Source: Brachionus manjavacas
Taxonomy: Eukaryota; Rotifera; Eurotatoria; Ploima; Brachionidae
Length of the DNA: 64,000 bases
Direction of reading: 5' to 3'
NCBI GenBank assembly: GCA_019054805.1
Contig: JAHQIY010000008.1
Coordinates: 915,501-979,500 of the forward strand
Made by a program: the position numbers and the translations under genes. The notes below the pieces were generated by a model. It made no database searches. It was not told where the DNA came from and was given only the letters and a program-made list of their open reading frames with translations. Position 1 is the first letter of the stretch. Every line of letters starts with the position of its first letter. This document shows positions 10,956 through 21,466 of this stretch, in pieces.

Positions 10956-13262
10956 CTAGCGCGAACGATCTCTCTTAACCAGACCTTGGCTTCTTCTCTC
11001 ACTCGGAGTTGACATATAATATTTCTTTTTGCTCTCTGTATACTCTACAGCCCATTCAAGAAAGACCTTGACTGCATCTGGATTTGGTAGCCTGTGCGAT
11101 GCATGAGTCCTAATATTGGGCTTACCAACTCTGAACGTGATTCCCAGACCTGCCAGAGCTCGCATCGCATCTTCATCTGTCTCATCATCGCCAATGAATA
11201 TGGTCCTCACATTGTCAGCCCAAGTGACTCCATGCAGTCTCTCCAAAATGTTGTAAACACCTCTGCCCTTGTCCCATCCGATGGATGGTCTGGCCTCGAC
11301 AGTGCAGTGCCCATTCAATGCTTGAAAGCCGTGTTTTTGGATGATTTCTTTGGCTCGCTGCACCATTGTCGGTCTCAGGCTCGGATTAGTGTCCCTCCAG
11401 TGAAAAGTCACGTGGTACTTTTTCTCCTCGATCCATCCACCATAAAGGCACACATTTTCTTTCAACTCGGCGGCCAACTCCGGCACTTTGTTCTTGAAAA
11501 TGATGGCTTGTTCGTTCTCTTCCTCTATTCCGTTTGCCAACTTGAGCTCCATGCCGTGACTTGCCGCCAAATTTATGTCCCTCAAGGTGACCATTTTGCT
11601 CAAGTTTTCCATTGATCTGCCAGACAAGATGCACACATCAACAAGCTTGAAATCAATGAGTTTTTGCAGCAGTACTTTCACTTCATCGGACAAGACAGCT
11701 AGATCAGGATGAGGCTTAATGGGAACCAGGGTGCCATCGTAGTCCAAAATGACAGTTAGTCGGTATCCGCGGATCAAAGGGTCCAGCCAAGACTCAAAAT
11801 CGTACAAGTTGAGAGACTGCATTTTTTTCACACTGTCAATGAGATCCACGGCATCAAAGAACGAGTCGCGCCAAGTGTCCAAGTTGAAGAGCTTTTCTCT
11901 AGTCTGCAGCGCGTTCATTCTCAGCTTTCTCTCGTGGTACTTCATGTCATAGGCATTCTTGATTGTGTCAGCCAGCATTTCCTGTTCCAGCGGGTTGACA
12001 AGCAACGCTTCGTGCATTGTCTCGCCAGCGCCCGTAAAAGGAGACAAAACTAGCACGCCTGGGTCGGCTATTTGGCACGCCACATACTCCTTGGCCACCA
12101 AATTCATGCCATCTCTGACTGCGGTAATCAAAGCTATGCGCGCATCTCGGTAATAGCCGGCCAACTCGTGCTGAGGTATGTTGTTGTAAATGTATTTGAT
12201 AGGGGTCCATTCGGCAGTGCCGAATCGTCCGCTAATTCTTCCGATTTCTCTCTCCAGCTCGTCTTTTAAATTGCGGTAGTCGTCCACGTCAGTCCGTGAC
12301 GGCACTGCTACCTGGAAAAACACAACTTTTTCCCGACACTCCGGATACTTTTCGAGAAATCGCTCATAGCCTCTTGCCCTATGAATAATCCCCTTGGTAT
12401 AATCAAGTCGGTCTACACCAAGTATTATGGTTTCCTTGCAGTGGAAAGGCTTGGGCGAAGCCTTGGCCATATTTTCGAACCAATTGTAGGGTATGCCCAG
12501 TGGCAGTGCGCGCACTATTATTGTCTTGTTGCCATACTCGACCAACATTTCCTGTTTGTCTATTCTCGAGCCCAGGATGTGGTAGCAGCACTCGATGAAA
12601 TTAATGGCGTATGTGTTGGTGTGAAAGGCGATCAAGTCACAGCCAAGCAGGCCGAGCAGCATTTCATTTGCCCACGGATTCAACCGGAATATGTCCCAGG
12701 ACGGAAATGGAGTGTGCAAAAAAAAAGCAATCTTGCAATTTATGTTCGCCTCGTCAATCAAATTCTTGAGCATCATTGGCATCACCATCAAATGGTAGTC
12801 ATGCACCCAGACCAGATTATTTCTGTCATTTAGATCTTCGAATTGCTTGACGGCTTCAAATGCCGCCGAAGCGTACTGCTCATTCACTTCCAAATAAGAG
12901 TTCCAGTACTCGGACTTGAATATGGCCAGAGTTGGCAACGAGTGTATCAGCGGCCACAGAGAAGCATTGCACATTCCATTGTAAAAAGCTTTGTAGATTT
13001 CGTCAGTGTAAAAGATGGGGATAATTTGAGATGGCTCGATGGAGTGAGCAATCGCGGTCGGGTCTTTGCTGGGAGGCAGTTGCATGTCTTTGGTGAACTC
13101 TTTGCCAGCCCAGCCCACCCAGAAGCCCTTGCATTTGATGACCAAGGGAGCCAGGGCAGTGACCAGGCCGCCGGCCGAGTTTGTTCGCACCGGCTCGCCC
13201 GCCTCATCCAGACTTACCACAAAAGGCAGTCGATTGGACACAACAACCAATGATCTGGACAT
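10956..13262 (-). CDS. TPS: Trehalose-6-phosphate synthase/phosphatase, bifunctional
   Basis: 768 aa in one uninterrupted exon. The N-terminal half is a GT20 synthase (UDP-glucose + glucose-6-P to trehalose-6-P): SNRLP (9-13), GGLVTA (31-36), WVGWAGKE (48-55), HDYHLM (154-159), GVDRLDYTKG (282-291, Arg285 and Lys290 as the phosphate-binding pair), RDGMNLVAKE (383-392). From ~500 follows a HAD phosphatase: DYDGT (507-511), SGRS (547-550), GWDKG (662-666) and GDDETDED (691-698). All catalytic signatures are present, so both steps to trehalose look functional in the cytosol. Sequence style (PFPSWDIFRLxPW, LLGCDLIAFH) is that of animal fused TPS enzymes. The gene is markedly GC-richer than its flanks and has no introns, unlike STRIP. 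A TATA-like run and a pyrimidine-rich AG lie just upstream. Stress or dormancy roles are known for the family; no regulation is shown here. Confidence 0.95.
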   Translation of the reverse strand: MSRSLVVVSNRLPFVVSLDEAGEPVRTNSAGGLVTALAPLVIKCKGFWVGWAGKEFTKDMQLPPSKDPTAIAHSIEPSQIIPIFYTDEIYKAFYNGMCNASLWPLIHSLPTLAIFKSEYWNSYLEVNEQYASAAFEAVKQFEDLNDRNNLVWVHDYHLMVMPMMLKNLIDEANINCKIAFFLHTPFPSWDIFRLNPWANEMLLGLLGCDLIAFHTNTYAINFIECCYHILGSRIDKQEMLVEYGNKTIIVRALPLGIPYNWFENMAKASPKPFHCKETIILGVDRLDYTKGIIHRARGYERFLEKYPECREKVVFFQVAVPSRTDVDDYRNLKDELEREIGRISGRFGTAEWTPIKYIYNNIPQHELAGYYRDARIALITAVRDGMNLVAKEYVACQIADPGVLVLSPFTGAGETMHEALLVNPLEQEMLADTIKNAYDMKYHERKLRMNALQTREKLFNLDTWRDSFFDAVDLIDSVKKMQSLNLYDFESWLDPLIRGYRLTVILDYDGTLVPIKPHPDLAVLSDEVKVLLQKLIDFKLVDVCILSGRSMENLSKMVTLRDINLAASHGMELKLANGIEEENEQAIIFKNKVPELAAELKENVCLYGGWIEEKKYHVTFHWRDTNPSLRPTMVQRAKEIIQKHGFQALNGHCTVEARPSIGWDKGRGVYNILERLHGVTWADNVRTIFIGDDETDEDAMRALAGLGITFRVGKPNIRTHASHRLPNPDAVKVFLEWAVEYTESKKKYYMSTPSERRSQGLVKRDRSR

Positions 13263-13330
13263 TTTGATAGAAACTTTCTACAACAAAAAATAACAAGGGT
13301 GTATAAAAATTAGCTTAGGAAGAAAAGAAG
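13263..13330 (-). promoter_or_regulatory. TPS 5' flank: TATA-like box and 3' splice-site-like acceptor
   Basis: Read toward the gene: AATTTTTATACACCC, then TTATTTTTTGTTGTAG/AAAG, and the ATG 12-14 bases later. The pyrimidine-rich stretch ending TAG directly before the start codon could be the acceptor of a 5'-UTR intron or of spliced-leader trans-splicing, which is known in rotifers. Inference only. Confidence 0.35.
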
Positions 13331-14295
13331 AAGAAATTTTTTTTTTAGAATGGTCTTGATGCGGAGGACTATCCTCGCTTTGAAAATAAATTCTTTATTT
13401 AAACTAAGACTTGAATTGGTACAAAAAAAATGAAAAAAAAATGCTTGTTTGGTATACTAGAATGTTCGTTTGAATGTAAATCTATGTTTGCATGCAAACC
13501 CCAAGGCCGTGGAAATAGAGTTTCAATTTTTTAATAATTTTATGAAAATTTATTCTATAATTATTTGAAATATTTTTTTATTTTCCAAAGACGATAAACG
13601 CTCGATTTCAAGTCGAGCTCATTTGAAAATATTTAATGTAAGCTTGTTTGATCATTTTTCGCTTGCATGCAACCAACTTAAAGGCATAAAATACAAAAGT
13701 TTATTACAGTAATTAACAAAAAAAAACTATTTTACATTCAATTATTCTTTTATGATTAGTGAATGCTAAGAGCTTGGTTTGTCTAGGAAGTGATTTTCGT
13801 TTTGATAAAAAAAGTGATAAAAAATTTAGACTCGGGTCTATTTAAAAATTGAAAGTTTAGACCGCTTTTTTATTTTTATGTGAGAAAATTTTCTAAAACT
13901 CAAGTTTAAGTATTCAAGTTTTTAATTTTGAAATTTACATTTTTATGAAATCAATTATTATTTTTCTATAATTTTGAGAAATAAAAATTTCAAAATAATT
14001 TCTACGAAATAAAAAAGTTATTTAGAAATTCGAGTTTTTTTTGCTAACATAATTATTGACTGAATAAAACATGATCAATGAATTAAACTAAAATTTTCTG
14101 AAAAATAAATGAACTGGATAAAAAATTGGATCCTATTTTTGGTTCTTTAATAAAATAAAATTTTCTGCTATAAAGATTTATTTTTCTAATATCTAAAAAA
14201 AAACAAAAATGATATAAAAAGAATGCATATAGACTTGTCATATCAATAATTAAACCAAAGATTTTCATTTTTTAAGTTTAATTATTAATTTTAAT
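13331..14295. other. AT-rich intergenic stretch
   Basis: No gene seen. The 14083-14268 minus ORF is low-complexity. Confidence 0.4.
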
Positions 14296-14450
14296 TATTT
14301 ATTTTCAGAGGGTTGAACCACTGGGACTCTCTTACTCTTTCCAGTTCTGCCTTTTTCTCTATTTGCTTTTTGAGTCACATTTTTAGCATCAGGACGCCAC
14401 TCAAGATCATGAAAGCAGCCCATTAAGGTCCAAACGTGTTAGCGTATGCA
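14296..14450 (-). pseudogene. Coding remnant, unidentified
   Basis: On the minus strand a coherent piece reads HVWTLMGCFHDLEWRPDAKN followed by a basic tail (TQKANREKGRTGKSKR) and a stop. Codon content is clearly non-random and GC-richer than the flanks, but it is only ~50 codons and starts in low-complexity T. It looks like the C-terminus of a transposon or host gene; no family is recognised. Confidence 0.3.
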
Positions 14451-15054
14451 GTTTTTTTTTCCCATATGGGCATAAATCATGAGACACAGACATAAGCTTT
14501 GGAACGTAGAATGGCAATTTTATAAGTTGATTCAATTAAGATAAAAAAATATAATGATATTTAAAAAAATTTATAATATCTTATTAAATAATTTTTTTTT
14601 TTATTTTTTTGATATTTATTTTATTAATCAAAATATGTTAGGACATTAACAAACAAACATTAACTTAGAAAAATAAGTCAACAATAAAAAATCACAGATT
14701 CCTTTCATTTTCCAATATTATCTAAAAAAATTAATCTAGTAAAATAGTTAAAATTTTAAAAACAAAATAAATTTTAAGCTAAAGAAATCAAAACGTGATA
14801 AATTAATTTCAACGAAATCTGACAACAAAATAAAGGAGTCCTAGGTTAAAGAATTGGGTTCAGCAAAAATGATGACATTAATTTCCTAGATATCGCTTAA
14901 TTTTTTTTTTAATTGCTCTTAAATAAAATTTAGAAAATATATTGAATAAATAAATGCCAACAAAAAAAGTCTCATTTAGTTACATTCTCAGTACAAACTA
15001 ACTTTTGAATTTTAAATTTTTTCACAAATGTTATTAAATTAGTTTTAAATATAC
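14451..15054. other. AT-rich stretch without a gene
   Basis: Nothing recognisable. Confidence 0.4.
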
Positions 15055-15710
15055 AGTATTTGACAAAAAGTAAGAATCGATTTTTTTTCCCATTTGATTT
15101 TCTTTTTGTTCGTTATTTCGATCATCAAAAAATAAAAATCGAGTATATTTTTTATTAATCCAAATGTCAAAAAAATACAAATAAAAGGATTAGTAAATTA
15201 TATTATTTTTATCTGACAAACCAAAAAAAAGTAAGAATTACATTTTTTTAGGCTTTAAAATGACCATCTTTTGATTTAATGCAGGCGGCGCCCGTTTTTT
15301 CATGGAAGAAATTAAGTTGTTACTGATTTTAGTCGGTATTTTTAACCATTAATCATGAAAAACTTTCTTTAGATATATGACTTAAGTTATCCCATAATTC
15401 AGCAATTTATGGTCGAATTAAACAAGTATTACATGACCATTAATTATCAATCGAATTGAGACTAGGTGATATTGGACATCATGGGAGAAATTCAAAATTA
15501 TGCTCTCTAAACCAGTCTATTACCAAGTTGGCCGTCTTTGTGTGTTGGAAAATCCACTCCTGGTCAGGCTCGATTAAAAGCTTTACGGATGGTATTAAGT
15601 GGTTTCCTAAGATGTCCATGCAAACATATTGGGTTATTCTTACTAGTGTTGGCAATCGATTATCAATATTATAAAAAAATTAGTCGATTCTTACGGTGTA
15701 TATGGAGCAA
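15055..15710 (-). mobile_element. Tc1/mariner relic with IR/DR-like terminus
   Basis: The terminus holds two copies of a TGACAAA...AAAGTAAGAA motif, at about 15058-15085 and 15214-15242. That spacing is like the double repeats of Tc1-type inverted ends. The minus strand then reads backwards through a transposase C-terminus: MDILGNHLIPSVKLL, DQEWIFQHTKTANLVIDWF, then a degraded SPSLNSID (SPDLNPIE in the family) and KRAPPALNQKMVILKP (the usual R..CI..KGGH tail). The catalytic DD34E-type core is degraded and the N-terminal half with the other end is missing past 15710. A dead fragment of a cut-and-paste element. Confidence 0.7.
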
Positions 15711-16869
15711 CAAATTAAATTAAATTATTTAATGAAGTCAATGGCTCAAGAATTTGATTTCAAAGTAAAGTAAAATTTTATAATCAAATTCATTTAATTA
15801 CTTTCATTGATATCAAATTTTATTTTTATTTTTAAAAAATATAAATCAAAAAATAAAAAATTACATCTAGATTAGTTTATTATTTTTCTTTGATTTTTTT
15901 TGCTAGATTAAATAACTAGACATTAAACGATTCAAAATTACAACATAATAGTCCGTGACTTGACTTTTTCTTGATGACTAACGCACAAGTTTGGTGAAAT
16001 CACTCGAGAACAATCTCAACAAGCATCTCGACACCGCTACAGAGCGTCATCTGCTGTTTATATTTCTTATTTTTTTTTATATTTGATCACAACCAAAGAG
16101 ACCAAAGGTCAAAACACATAAAGGGATGATTGAGCTCATTTATTAATAAAAAAAAGCACATTATTATTAATAGAATTAAAAAAAAATAGTTTTTTTTAAA
16201 TTAATATCAAAATTAGAAAAAAATATTACAAAATGTTATTGTTTATTCTTCGTTTAAAAAAGACAAAATCAAACTGGAGATCATCAATAAGTAATTTATT
16301 GATGAAATTAGACTAAAAATAATCAAAGGTTTTTTCACTATAATCAATGAAATTTCCTTTGGAAGGATAGTCATTAAAATTTCTTAGATTATAATCAATA
16401 TTTTTCGAGCGGTTGCTGATTAAAACTTCACTTAAGTCTTCATGCGATGTTTTTAAATTTACAATTTTATGTTAAAGTTATTGAATTTTTAAAATTAATT
16501 AATAAATAATTTGTTTTTAAATAAAATTCATTTTAAATAAACGAAAACTAAATACAGTGACTTTTCGCTTTTGTTTTTTACAACATTTAAGTAACATTTT
16601 GAAAATTTTAATTTTTTCTTTTCTAATACTTTACGTAAATTGTTGTAAAAAACAGCGGAACATAATTTTATTTATTTAAATGAATAAAAAATAAAAGGGT
16701 TTATTTTAGGTAGAGAAATTTAGTTCGAATACCACAAAAATTAAATAGAATACCCCAAATCTAAATATTTTAAGTTTTTCCCCCAATTTTATTAGATTTA
16801 CCACAAAAAATAAAAAAATACATAAAAATAAAAAATAAAAACTTTTTTTTACTTAGGACACTAAATTTT
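15711..16869. other. AT-rich intergenic stretch
   Basis: No gene. A less AT-rich island at about 15950-16060 (CACTCGAGAACAATCTC...) has no recognisable coding content. Confidence 0.4.
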
Positions 16870-18000
16870 TTAATTTTTCCCACATTTGTTTGGACAAGCC
16901 CAGTAGCGTTTTTTCTTCATTTGCACGCCACATTGATCACACAATTTTGTTTGTTGGACAATTACTTCTGCATTGTTTGCCTCCAATCTTGCTCTTTTTA
17001 AAACTGGTTCCTCTTCTTCAACGTCAGACTCACTAGACTCGATGCCTTTTGGAACAGCGTTAAAAGCTTGTGTTTCATTCGGTTGTTTTTTCAGTGCGCT
17101 AGCAGTCTTTAACGGTCTGCCTTTTTTACGGTTCGATTGAATTGGAACGTCCATTCCTACTGTGTCGAAATTGCATTTTTTTTTCCGAGCTGCTATTGCT
17201 ATTTGATGATGACACTTTAAATTTTCATGCTTTAATTTGTACGTGGCATCGCTCAATAGATGTTGGCTTTATTCGGCGAATTTAATCAATCGCTTTGTTG
17301 TTAAAAAAATTCGGAATTCTTGTGTAGGAACAGTTTTATATTCTAATTTTCCAACAAAAACTTGATCTTCGGCTTCGGGGATACTTGAACGTTCTTCGCA
17401 TCATTCCTTCAATTCGTTCATTCAACAATTTTTGCTATTGTTGAGCGAAACAGTGTTGATAATATATTGAATTTGATGATCGGTAGGTGGTTGAATGCCT
17501 TCTTTTATCAAGCTTTTCTTGATATTTCGCCTTTTTTGACCTAATGACCTAAGATAAATAATTTTTTCTTAACATCTAAAGGCAAAGTTGTTGACTCTTG
17601 TTCGGCTGGATGACTTGGATGTTCGTTATCAGATACGTAATTTTCGCCACTTGTCTGACCGTTATTTACTTCAAAAAAAATTGTTTTTTTGCAACCTATT
17701 TTTCTATGTTTGAAATTGTAGACCGTCTACAATAAACTTGCCAAACTTGCCAACAGCGATAAAAATGGCATGTTTATCGCTGTTGGCAAGTTTATTTGTT
17801 GCATGAAAACTCAAAGAAATGTTATCAAATTGATGGTTTTTAATTAATCTTTTAAATACATCCAATGAATCACATTCTTGGAGATATTCATATACTTTGC
17901 TAGAACTTCTCTTGTTTTTTGGTAGCGCTTCAGCGTCTTCGGCTGTATCATTAAATTGGTCTTCTAAAATGCTGACTGAACTAGACATTTTATTTTCCAT
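16870..18000 (-). pseudogene. MULE-type transposase gene with catalytic core deleted (FLYWCH-like/SWIM)
   Basis: N-terminal piece (18000-17704): MENKM..., then YEYLQECDSLDVFKRLIK and HATNKLANSDKHAIFIAVGK. The continuation in another frame, GCKK...ENYVSDNEHPSHP, resembles a FLYWCH-type DNA-binding end. A second block (KKRRNIKKSLIKEGIQPPTD) precedes a gap in which the DDE core should lie. The C-terminal part has VPTQEFRIFLTTKRLIKFA, LKCHHQIAIA (end of a SWIM Cys/His motif), KKGRPLKTASALKKQ, an acidic patch and a final zinc ribbon CDQCGVQM...WACPNKCG. This order matches Mutator-like transposase genes. Frameshifts and the missing core show it is dead. The LINE at 18012 is inserted directly upstream of its ATG. 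Confidence 0.65.
17743..17793. repeat. Perfect 21-bp inverted repeat, 9-base loop
   Basis: AAACTTGCCAACAGCGATAA(A) at 17743-17763 is the exact reverse complement of 17773-17793. It lies inside the MULE N-terminal coding remnant. Confidence 0.9.
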
Positions 18001-18011
18001 TGTTTTATTAA

Positions 18012-19345
18012 TTTATTTTATTTATTTATTTGTTTTCTGTACCGAGCTAGAGCTCCTTCAGAATAAATAAAAAAAAAATAAAATAAAATAAAATTAAAGT
18101 TAATAAAATGAGATAACAAAAAAAAATAATAATAAAGTAAAATAAGATAAATAAATTAAAGTTAAGAAGACATGAATTGGAATAGATTGTTACATGTGTT
18201 ACAGCTTTTATTTTTTTTGATATGTAGTTTTTTTTGTTTTTTTTTTGAACCAAACCGAATCAAACCGACTCAAATCGAACTAGGAGAACATGAGCAGTAC
18301 AACAGCGGTGGAGATTTTCAATTTTTTTTAACCCTTTAGGTAAAAACCCTTTTTATTTTTTTTTTCTCTTCAATTGGACATTAAGTTAGACATGTTTAAA
18401 TATTTGATAGTTCAGGAAAAAAAGAAGAAATTACTAGGTAGCAATTACACAATGGAGTTGGATATTCGATATATCTAGATTCGAAACCTCCTCTATATTC
18501 TTCTACCAGTTTTACGACCAGTGGGACAGAATGACTCAATCCTGCCCTGACATATCTCTCACTCAACTCAAAAAGCCGATTCGAGACTGTAAGTAGATTA
18601 AGTTTATTGAAGGCTTCTTGGTGCACAATATTGGAGGGGGTATCATATTTCAGCTTCAAAATAGATCTAACTGCTGAATTTTGAATAACTTGTATTTTTT
18701 TGATGTTAGTTTCTGAGAATGAATTTAAACAAGGAAAAGAATAATCTAAAATTGATCCTATTAACGATTTGTAAAGATTACCTAATGTTTCTGGTTTAAG
18801 ACCCCATTTTCTATTTGAAAGATATTTTATTAAATTAAGTCTAGAGTTACAGCGTTCTTTTAAATCATCTACCATTGGACTAAATGTAAGTTTTGAGTCT
18901 AACGTGATTCCTAAAAATTTCACTTTTTCCTCGTTATTTAAGCTGTTACCATTAATTTTAAGGTTAAGATTGGTTTTATTTTTTGTTTTTTTCTCAAAGA
19001 TCATGTAACATGACTTTTCAACGGATATTTTCATTTTCCATTTGAAAAGCCATTTTTCAATTTCGTTTAGGTACTTATTAATCACGTTATCAAGATTTCC
19101 TATCTTTTGGAAAATAAAAAAAGTAGCCAAATCATCTGCAAAAAGAAGAGAGTACTGGCAGTTTGTTTTGTTCCTTTTTGGTATGTCATTTATAAAAATG
19201 CTAAAAAGAAGTGGACTGATTACCGACCCTTGTGGGACTCCTGCTTTAATAGGGTATTGATCACTTAGATGACCATTTACATTGACTCTAAAAGATCTTA
19301 AGTGCAGAAATGATCTTATCCAATAAATAATATAAGGAGGTAGGT
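18012..19345 (-). mobile_element. 5'-truncated LINE, RT frame open, (TAAA)n tail
   Basis: One uninterrupted minus frame of ~315 codons: YIIYWIRSFLHLRSFRVNVNG, AGVPQGSVISPLLFSIFINDI, SLLFADDLATFF (FADD catalytic box near 19125-19145), KFLGITLDSKL, then a C-terminal region ending CNCYLVISSFFPELSNI and a stop at 18396. The 3' UTR ends in the nested hairpin TTCTGAAGGAGC...GCTCGGTACAGAA and a TAAA-rich tail at ~18012. The intact frame shows this is a young, 5'-truncated insertion of a FADD-type LINE. It sits against the ATG of the MULE pseudogene. Confidence 0.85.
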
Positions 19346-19454
19346 CAATTTTAATAATAATTAATAATTAATTTTAATAATAATTAATATTTTAATAGTA
19401 ATTTTTTTTTTAATTTTAATTTTAATTATTTTAATTTTTTTAATTATTAATATA

Positions 19455-19955
19455 AAAAGGTAAGAAGTAATACAAAATTCAGCTCCCTCCAACATATTAC
19501 ATCATGAGGCATATAATAAACTTAAACTACTAACAGTCTCAAATCGACTTTTTGAGTTTAGTGAGAGATGTGTTAGGGCAGGGCTGAGCCACTCTGTTCC
19601 ACTGGTTGTCAGACTGGTGGAAGAATATAACTAAGGTTTCGAATCAAGAAATATCGAGTACCCAACTCCATTGTGTAATTGCTACCTTACTATTTCTTCT
19701 TTTTTTCCTGAACCATCAAATGTTTAAAAAATGTATTCTGTAACTCTCTATCTTTATCATTTCTTAATATTTCTTTATTTATTTTTAATTTTAATACTTT
19801 CCTATTTTTTAACTTATATTATTTTAACTTTTTTTTCTTATATTTTACTTTTATTTTATTCTATTTAACTTTATTTTTATTTTTATTTTATTTTTGTTTT
19901 TTAAAATCTGAAAGAGCTTAAGCTCGATACAGAAATACAAATAAATAAATAAATG
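19455..19955 (+). mobile_element. Second, inverted copy of the same LINE 3' end
   Basis: Plus strand: VSNRLFEFSERCVRAGLSHS, GFESRNIEYPTPLCNCYL and SSFFPEPSN. These are near-identical to the C-terminus of the minus-strand copy at 18.4 kb, with one premature stop in EEYN*GFESR. The 3' UTR ends TCTGAAAGAGCTTAAGCTCG ATACAGA and ATAAATAAATAAATGA. The two copies lie head-to-head ~110 bp apart. Confidence 0.85.
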
Positions 19956-21466
19956 AAATAATTTTTAATGGCCCTTTTAGGTAAAGATTCAAAAATTGAT
20001 TTAAATTAAAAAAATTTTTATTAAGTATTAAATAAGAAATTAATTAAAAAATTTATAATATATAATATTATTTATAATAATTAATTTATAAGAGTGTTTT
20101 AATTTCTCCAATTAATCATTTCAGTACATAATTATTTGCTAATATCTAGAAAGCTTTAGCAATTAAATAACAGGATAACAGTTTAATTTCTAATAGAGGT
20201 TCAAAAAACATTTAAGTCAGAAATAGTATTTTTATTTTTATTAAGGTTTTTAAATCAAAAAGGGGTTTAAAGAGCTCCCGGGCTTTCTAGTGTTAAATCA
20301 ACTCCCTCATCCTCAACTTAACTGTTACAACTTCATTTTCAACACTCGCTTGAGGGGTCCACAACATCAATCTATGGCTCAACAAGATCAACCTGAGACT
20401 CAATCACATTTATTTGTGGTTTCAAAAAATCAACCTGTGTCTGAACAGCATTGGGTTTGTTCACAAAATTTTGACGAAAACTGCTAGGTGTTTTATCACA
20501 TCACTTAGAGAGAAAAAATAATGGCAAAACCATTCAGAAATTTTTTTATACCAAAGTTGCAAATGTTATACTAAAAAAAAATAAAAAAATTTATGCTACA
20601 TTTTATTTTTTTTATTCATCAAAAGCCATCGTCCGAAAATTTTTTGACGACTTTAGACTCAAAGTAAAAAAGTTATTTGATTTGAAAATTTTTTTTTTGT
20701 TCTTTGCTCCAAAATTCACAATGCTATTATTTAATATTAAGAGAAAATTTTTATAATTTTTTATTTGTACCAAAAAAAGAGTCTTAAATAAATTTTCTTT
20801 AAAGTACAAGAGTACATGCACCAAAGTCTAAAAAGTAAAGTAAAAATTCAATTGAAAAATTTGAAAAATTAAAAAAAAAAAGATTTTTCTAATTTTTATA
20901 AGTGAAATTGAGTATCCATCAGATCCTCCTTAATTTTCGAATTAAAAGTGCTTAGCGACCAAAATTTAAAATAAAAACACCTTGTCAAAAAGTGATTTTA
21001 CTTTTTTGTGATTTTTTTAAAAACTAAAGAAATTTTTTTAATTCAAGTGTCCCAAAATTTTATTTGATTACGCGCCATCTCAATCTGAGACACAATTAAA
21101 CACACATTTTTAATTAAAAAATGCTTCTTTTTTTAATTAAAAATCTTTGTTTAGGCATAATAACTAAAGGTGCTTTAAAGCATACCTAAGCAATTTGAAA
21201 CTTATGGCTTGAAAAATTTCATCATCTTAATGGTGAAGAGTTGCATCACTTAATGCTCTAATCTAAAATTAGATAAAATCTAAAATTAAAATTTAAAATA
21301 TTCTATGTATAATTAAACAAATAGCCATGTATTTTAGCTCAGCTTTTCTCGTAGAATACTCACTTCTAGGAATTTTTAAAAATTAAAAATTTCTAATTTT
21401 CATAAATACAAAAGCGTCTTTGAATACAACCATTAAAATGTTAGATTACTTAGAAGAAAAAAAGTG
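19956..21466. other. AT-rich stretch with one coding-like remnant
   Basis: At 20293-20475 the minus strand reads NAVQTQVDFLKPQINVIESQ then VDLVEP and IDVVDP. It is a heptad-like repeat of (Q/I)-x-x-V-(D/E) units interrupted by stops, perhaps the end of a coiled-coil protein gene. The rest, including the 5' flank of the transporter, has no recognisable gene. Confidence 0.35.

Noticed and set aside
11094..13253. Long plus-strand ORFs opposite TPS
   Set aside because: Shadow frames of the conserved minus-strand enzyme; no family features.
10956..13262. Bacterial contamination as source of the TPS gene
   Set aside because: Fused TPS-TPP with animal-type motifs, embedded in AT-rich eukaryotic flanks with a eukaryotic poly(A) signal.
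18047..18253. Minus ORF of 68 codons rich in Phe/Leu/Ile
   Set aside because: Low-complexity 3' UTR of the LINE.
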